This document shows, piece after piece, positions 6,780 to 9,222 of a stretch of 9,222 nt of DNA (position 1 is its first letter; every line of letters begins with the position of its first letter). Both the position numbers and the translations under genes were made by a program. The stretch lies in NCBI GenBank assembly GCA_021846485.1, contig JAJZWW010000097.1, forward strand, positions 1-9,222. The letters are read 5' to 3'. The stretch is from Actinomycetes bacterium. GTDB taxonomy: Bacteria > Actinomycetota > Acidimicrobiia > Acidimicrobiales > Palsa-688. Under the pieces are notes generated by a model, which searched no databases, was not told the DNA's origin, and was given only the letters and a program-made list of their open reading frames with translations.

Positions 6780-7768
6780 TCGCCTGCTCCTGTCTGTACG
6801 GATGAAGTCTCGATGGCTTGTTGCTGATCGGCTATGGAATCGAGGTGGCCGGCGCCGGCGAGCCCGTCGAGGAGGAGGTGGAAGTAGACGAGACCGCCGT
6901 AGGGCCACCAGCTCCTGGCAAGGGCGGCAACGTCGTCGTAGCCGGCAGAGGCGGGTAGGTCGAAGTGCCGGCGGAGACTGTTCCGGGCGCCGACGTCGTC
7001 ACCCGGCAGGACACTGAGGTGCCCGAGACCTCGGAGCGCCACGTACTCGGCGCTCCAGCGCCCGATACCAGGGAGGGAGACCAATGCCGCGGTGAGCATC
7101 GCAACGTCGGTGCGTGGCAAGGCATCGAGGTCGAGGGTTCCCGAGGCAGCCCGTCGGGCGACCTCGACGATGGTCCGTGCCTTCGCCCGGCTGAACCCCA
7201 GCCGCCACAGATGCGCCGGTTCCGCCGCGGCGAGGCGCTCGGGGCCGGGGAAGCCAGCGGTCACGCCTCGGACCGCCACCGTGGGCCCGTACACATCCGC
7301 GAGGCGATCGAGGAGGTGGATACCGATGTCGAGGGACAGCTGCTGGCAGGCCACCGCGTTGACGATCGCCTCGAAGACACTCCCAAAGCGCGGGGGCCGC
7401 ACCCCGAGGAACCGTTGGGCGAGACTGGCGAGGCGCTGATCGGAGGCCGCGAGCTCGTAGAAGCCGGCGAGATCGACATCGAGGCCCAGCAGCCGTTCGA
7501 CGGTCGAGCGCACCTCGGCTGCGGCAGCCTCGCTCGGTGCCTCCCCGCGACGCCGCAGCACGACACCGATGCGTACCGGCCCTGGACTTCCTCCCGGCTC
7601 CTCACGGACCATGACCTGTACCGGCAAGCCGTCGGCGAGGAGCGTCCTCGTGTAGCTGGCGCCGTCCCACGCATCGACCGTGTTGTGCGGCCGGCGCCGC
7701 AGCGCCCAGACGGTGAGGTCCAGGCGGAACGGTGGTCGAACCTCGATCTCGAAGGAGACGGCCCCCAC
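6776..7768 (-). CDS. AlkA-like DNA-3-methyladenine glycosylase II (HhH-GPD)
   Basis: Base-excision repair enzyme that removes alkylated purines such as 3-methyladenine. The 330-residue protein has an AlkA-type N-terminal domain (about 1-110; FEIEVRPPFRLDLTVW, then DAWDGASYTRTL) followed by the HhH-GPD fold. The core shows FEAIVNAVACQQLS, the hairpin motif LPGIGRWSAEYVALRGLG, and LPGDDVGARNSL, where Asp258 (second Asp of GDD) corresponds to the catalytic Asp238 of Escherichia coli AlkA. WWPYGGLVYFHLL is the usual C-terminal helix. No Ada-type Cys-methyl acceptor or AraC domain is fused. The start is a GTG at 7768 (VGAVSFEIEV), 4 bp after the DUF488 stop, with GAGGGG 11 nt upstream. The longer frame to 7975 would lie inside the DUF488 gene and is rejected. 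Its TGA overlaps the metE start as ATGA, so the two are translationally coupled. Confidence 0.92.
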   Translation of the reverse strand: MGAVSFEIEVRPPFRLDLTVWALRRRPHNTVDAWDGASYTRTLLADGLPVQVMVREEPGGSPGPVRIGVVLRRRGEAPSEAAAAEVRSTVERLLGLDVDLAGFYELAASDQRLASLAQRFLGVRPPRFGSVFEAIVNAVACQQLSLDIGIHLLDRLADVYGPTVAVRGVTAGFPGPERLAAAEPAHLWRLGFSRAKARTIVEVARRAASGTLDLDALPRTDVAMLTAALVSLPGIGRWSAEYVALRGLGHLSVLPGDDVGARNSLRRHFDLPASAGYDDVAALARSWWPYGGLVYFHLLLDGLAGAGHLDSIADQQQAIETSSVQTGAGE

Positions 7769-7772
7769 GGCG

Positions 7773-8159
7773 CTAGCTGCCCCTCGTGGCCGTGAGCACC
7801 TCGGCGAGCACCGCAGCCCCCGAGTGCTCGACATCGCGGGTGGCGGTGAGCAGCACGAGACGCCGACTGGCAGCCAGCTCGGCCAGCTTCGAGACGGCCG
7901 ATGCGCCGGGCTCTCCGGCGATCTCGGCCCGGTAGCGGCGGGCGAACTCGCCGAAGCGTCCCGGGTCGTGGCCATACCAACGGCGCAGTTCGGTGCTCGG
8001 GGCGACGTCCTTCTCCCACTCGTCGAAGTCGACCGAGGTCTTGGTGAGCCCGCGGGGCCACAGCCGGTCGACGAGCACCCGGTGCTCGCCCGGGCTGCGA
8101 CCCGGGTCCTCGTAGACCCGCACCACCTCGACGTGTGCTTGGGTCACGGCAGTGCTCAC
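7773..8159 (-). CDS. DUF488 family protein (YeaO-like)
   Basis: A 128-residue protein of the DUF488 family, whose biochemical role is not established. Family hallmarks are VRVYEDPG (13-20), VLVDRLWPRGLTK (28-40), the FDEWEKDVAPSTELRRWYGHDP run (45-66), FARRYRAEI, and the closing LVLLTATRDVEHSGA. These match the usual length and order of the family with nothing missing. The start is GTG 8159, overlapping the stop of the MIP18 gene as GTGA; the frame continues upstream to an ATG at 8228 but that would sit inside the MIP18 gene. The AlkA-like gene starts 4 bp after its TAG. The tight coupling to Fe-S assembly and DNA repair genes suggests a stress-related role, but this is inference only. Confidence 0.9.
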   Translation of the reverse strand: MSTAVTQAHVEVVRVYEDPGRSPGEHRVLVDRLWPRGLTKTSVDFDEWEKDVAPSTELRRWYGHDPGRFGEFARRYRAEIAGEPGASAVSKLAELAASRRLVLLTATRDVEHSGAAVLAEVLTATRGS

Positions 8160-8560
8160 TCGGCCCGGAACCCGAGGGCGCGCGCCGCGTCCTCGTCGAT
8201 CATCGCCGGGCTCCACGGCGGGTCCCACACGACCCGTACGTCCACTTCTACGCTCCCGTCGACGGCGTCGGTGATGGCGACACGTGCCATCTCAGGCAGC
8301 ACCTCCGAGGCCGGGCAGCCGGGGGTGGTCATCGTCATCTCCACGACCACCGCGCCGTTTTCGTCGCGCACGTCGTAGACGAGACCGAGCGACACGACGT
8401 CGAGGTACAGCTCCGGGTCGTACACGCCCCGCAGGGCGTCCCACGCCGCGTCGAGGACGTCCGACGCCGACAGCTTGAGCCAGTCCGGCCCCACACCAGG
8501 CGGTGCACCGAGCCCGTCTGTGGCTCCGCTGACAGGCTCTCCTCGCGCCGGGCTGCTCAC
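8156..8560 (-). CDS. MIP18/DUF59 family metal-sulfur cluster assembly factor
   Basis: A 134-residue protein of the MIP18 (DUF59) family, which includes SufT and PaaD and helps mature Fe-S proteins. After a ~27-residue, probably disordered N-terminal extension, the domain begins VLDAAWDALRGVYDPE (35-50) and continues DVVSLGLVYDV (54-64), the reactive-Cys loop TTPGCPASEVLPE (78-90, Cys82), and the C-terminal VVWDPPWSPAMI (110-121), which is a family signature. It starts with GTG at 8560, sharing GTGA with the DUF2249 stop, and ends in a GTGA overlap with the DUF488 gene, so all three are coupled. Clients are unknown. GltD, encoded in the same run, is an Fe-S protein and could be one, but nothing shows it. 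It is not part of a suf operon here. Confidence 0.93.
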   Translation of the reverse strand: MSSPARGEPVSGATDGLGAPPGVGPDWLKLSASDVLDAAWDALRGVYDPELYLDVVSLGLVYDVRDENGAVVVEMTMTTPGCPASEVLPEMARVAITDAVDGSVEVDVRVVWDPPWSPAMIDEDAARALGFRAE

Positions 8561-8778
8561 GACGGCCGCCGGAAGGTGACCTGCCAGTCACCCCCGCCGA
8601 GGTCTTCTGCCTCATAGGTGAACCCCTGTGAGGAGAGCACGCCTTCGAGGGGCACAGGCTCGAAGGGGGCCAGTACCACCAGCTCCTCGCCCTCGCCGAG
8701 AGCACCAGCCGCCGCCATGATCGTCTCGAACGGCTCAGCGCCCGACGCGATGATCGGACGAGCATCGACAGTAACCAT
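8557..8778 (-). CDS. DUF2249 domain protein
   Basis: A 73-residue single-domain protein of the DUF2249 family. Family features are the opening VTVDARPIIASGAEPFETIMAA (2-23), the central strand VVLAPFEPVPLEGVLSSQGF (34-53), and the end GGDWQVTFRRPS (62-73). The domain is related to the small SirA/TusA-like fold; its function is not settled. DUF2249 genes are often found next to MIP18-type Fe-S factors and in nitrogen-oxide or low-oxygen loci, and here a MIP18 gene follows directly with a GTGA overlap. The start ATG at 8778 has AGGGAG 6 nt upstream; the in-frame extension to 8865 crosses the divergent promoter region and overlaps cbiD, so it is rejected. It is the first gene of the nine-gene minus-strand block. 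Confidence 0.88.
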   Translation of the reverse strand: MVTVDARPIIASGAEPFETIMAAAGALGEGEELVVLAPFEPVPLEGVLSSQGFTYEAEDLGGGDWQVTFRRPS

Positions 8779-8793
8779 CGCTCGCTCCCTTCT

Positions 8794-8822
8794 GGGCCAC
8801 CGGGGGTGCTCCCGATGTGCCC
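8794..8822 (-). promoter_or_regulatory. Bulged hairpin in the leader of the DUF2249-first operon
   Basis: In minus-strand RNA, GGGCAC pairs with GUGGCCC (one bulged G) and, after a two-base AU bulge, CGGG pairs with CCCG around a six-base loop. This gives about ten base pairs in a 29-nt element that ends 15 nt before the DUF2249 start codon, just upstream of its Shine-Dalgarno. The pairing is visible; a regulatory role is inferred. On the plus strand the same hairpin is followed by TGTTATTCTGTT, which is terminator-like, though no plus-strand gene precedes it. Confidence 0.4.
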
Positions 8823-8854
8823 TGTTATTCTGTTCGGTACTAGAACTTATCAGG
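8821..8854. promoter_or_regulatory. AT-rich divergent promoter/operator candidate between DUF2249 and cbiD genes
   Basis: This 34-bp stretch is the most AT-rich part of the window and lies between two divergent starts. It holds two nested imperfect dyads: CCTGTTA (8821-8827) against TATCAGG (8848-8854), matching at 6 of 7, and inside it GTTC (8832-8835) against GAAC (8843-8846) with a 7-bp spacer. I see no clean -35/-10 pair. The spacing fits a dimeric regulator site serving one or both directions. The orientation GTTC-N7-GAAC is not the actinobacterial LexA box, which is GAAC-N4-GTTC. Confidence 0.4.
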
Positions 8855-8855
8855 T

Positions 8856-9222
8856 ATGAGCGCACTGCAGGTTCCCCACGAGCCCGAGATGAGCCCCGTC
8901 GTCGCCGGCCGGAAAGGGCTTCGCAGCGGATGGACCACGGGGACCTGCGCGTCGGCCGCCGCCAAGGCCGCCTACCTCGCCTACGTCTCCGGCCACTGTC
9001 CAGATCGAGTCGAGGTAGCGCTCCCTTCGGGACGCCGAGTGGCCTTTCCGGTCGAGTGGGACGGTGCGGATGGAGCGGTAATCGTCAAGGACGCCGGGGA
9101 CGACCCGGACTGCACCGACGGCGCGCGCGTGACCGCCGAGGTGCACACGCATGGCGCGAGCGGTGAGCACGTCCTGCGCGCCGGTAAGGGTATCGGGACC
9201 ATCACCAAGCCGGGTCTCGGGC
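8856..9222 (+). CDS. cbiD: Cobalt-precorrin-5B C1-methyltransferase CbiD, N-terminal part (runs off window)
   Basis: Enzyme of the anaerobic (early-cobalt) route to vitamin B12 that uses S-adenosylmethionine to methylate C-1 of cobalt-precorrin-5B. The visible 122 codons show the family signature SGWTTGTCASAAAKAA (24-39), the strand VEVALPSGRRVAFPV (52-66), VIVKDAGDDPDCTDGA (75-90; most homologues have VTHGA or VTNGA at the end), and GIGTITKPGL (112-121). The frame is open to the last base and the C-terminal part lies outside. I chose ATG 8856; the AGG just before it is too close for a normal Shine-Dalgarno, so the transcript may be leaderless, or the start may be the ATG at 8889 (MSPVVAG). 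No cobalamin riboswitch lies in the 77-bp upstream gap. The gene is divergent from the nine-gene block and probably begins a cobalamin operon to the right. Confidence 0.93.
   Translation, partial: MSALQVPHEPEMSPVVAGRKGLRSGWTTGTCASAAAKAAYLAYVSGHCPDRVEVALPSGRRVAFPVEWDGADGAVIVKDAGDDPDCTDGARVTAEVHTHGASGEHVLRAGKGIGTITKPGLG

Noticed and set aside
6780..6908. 43-codon N-terminal extension of MetE
   Set aside because: Arg/Pro-rich shadow of the glycosylase C-terminus; AGGAG before the ATG at 6779 and the ATGA overlap fix the start.
7769..7975. In-frame N-terminal extension of the AlkA-like gene
   Set aside because: Covers the DUF488 coding region in another frame and has no glycosylase similarity; the GTG at 7768 fits the family start.
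6965..8378. Two long plus-strand open frames (6965-7795 and 7680-8378)
   Set aside because: Opposite the AlkA-like, DUF488 and MIP18 genes, which are clear on the minus strand; these frames show no family similarity.
8832..8846. GTTC-N7-GAAC as a LexA/SOS box next to a DNA repair operon
   Set aside because: The actinobacterial LexA box has the half-sites in the opposite order with a 4-bp spacer, so this is not an SOS site.
8985..9000. GGCCACTGT, resembling part of a cobalamin riboswitch
   Set aside because: It is inside the cbiD coding sequence and none of the other conserved riboswitch segments are nearby.

Overview
The window is high-GC DNA (roughly two thirds G+C) with dense gene packing and GTG as well as ATG starts. 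It carries an F420-type luciferase-like oxidoreductase, so a high-GC actinobacterium is the best guess. An uncultured acidimicrobial-type lineage would fit, but the sequence does not prove it. I see no rRNA, tRNA, CRISPR array or complete mobile element.

Left edge (1-837, plus strand): the 3' part of a type II NADH dehydrogenase gene (ndh) with an unusual Cys/His-rich C-terminal tail. The first ~55 bases also carry, in another frame, a short ORF end resembling a transposase C-terminus. The ndh copy may therefore be interrupted just outside the window.

Main block (831-8778, minus strand): nine genes all point left. In transcription order they are a DUF2249 protein, a MIP18/DUF59 Fe-S assembly factor, a DUF488 protein, an AlkA-like DNA glycosylase, MetE (cobalamin-independent methionine synthase), GltD (glutamate synthase small subunit, with one apparent frameshift), a probable F420-dependent luciferase-like oxidoreductase, a solo PAS-domain protein and a DUF2269-like four-helix membrane protein. 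The first five are coupled by GTGA, GTGA and ATGA stop/start overlaps and one 4-bp gap, so they are very likely co-translated. The rest follow at gaps of 63, 63, 91 and 30 bp. The last gene ends inside the convergent ndh ORF.

Right edge (8856-9222, plus strand): the 5' part of cbiD (cobalamin biosynthesis), divergent from the nine-gene block. The 77-bp divergent gap is the most AT-rich spot of the window. It holds nested dyads (a probable promoter/operator) and a bulged hairpin in the DUF2249 leader.

In function, the block joins Fe-S maturation, alkylation-damage repair, methionine and glutamate synthesis and redox sensing. The best leads are the gltD single-base frameshift, a hairpin that buries the Shine-Dalgarno sequence of the PAS gene, the translationally coupled stress/assembly/repair/MetE operon with its structured leader, and the odd two ends of the ndh remnant. 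I found no clear previously undescribed system.
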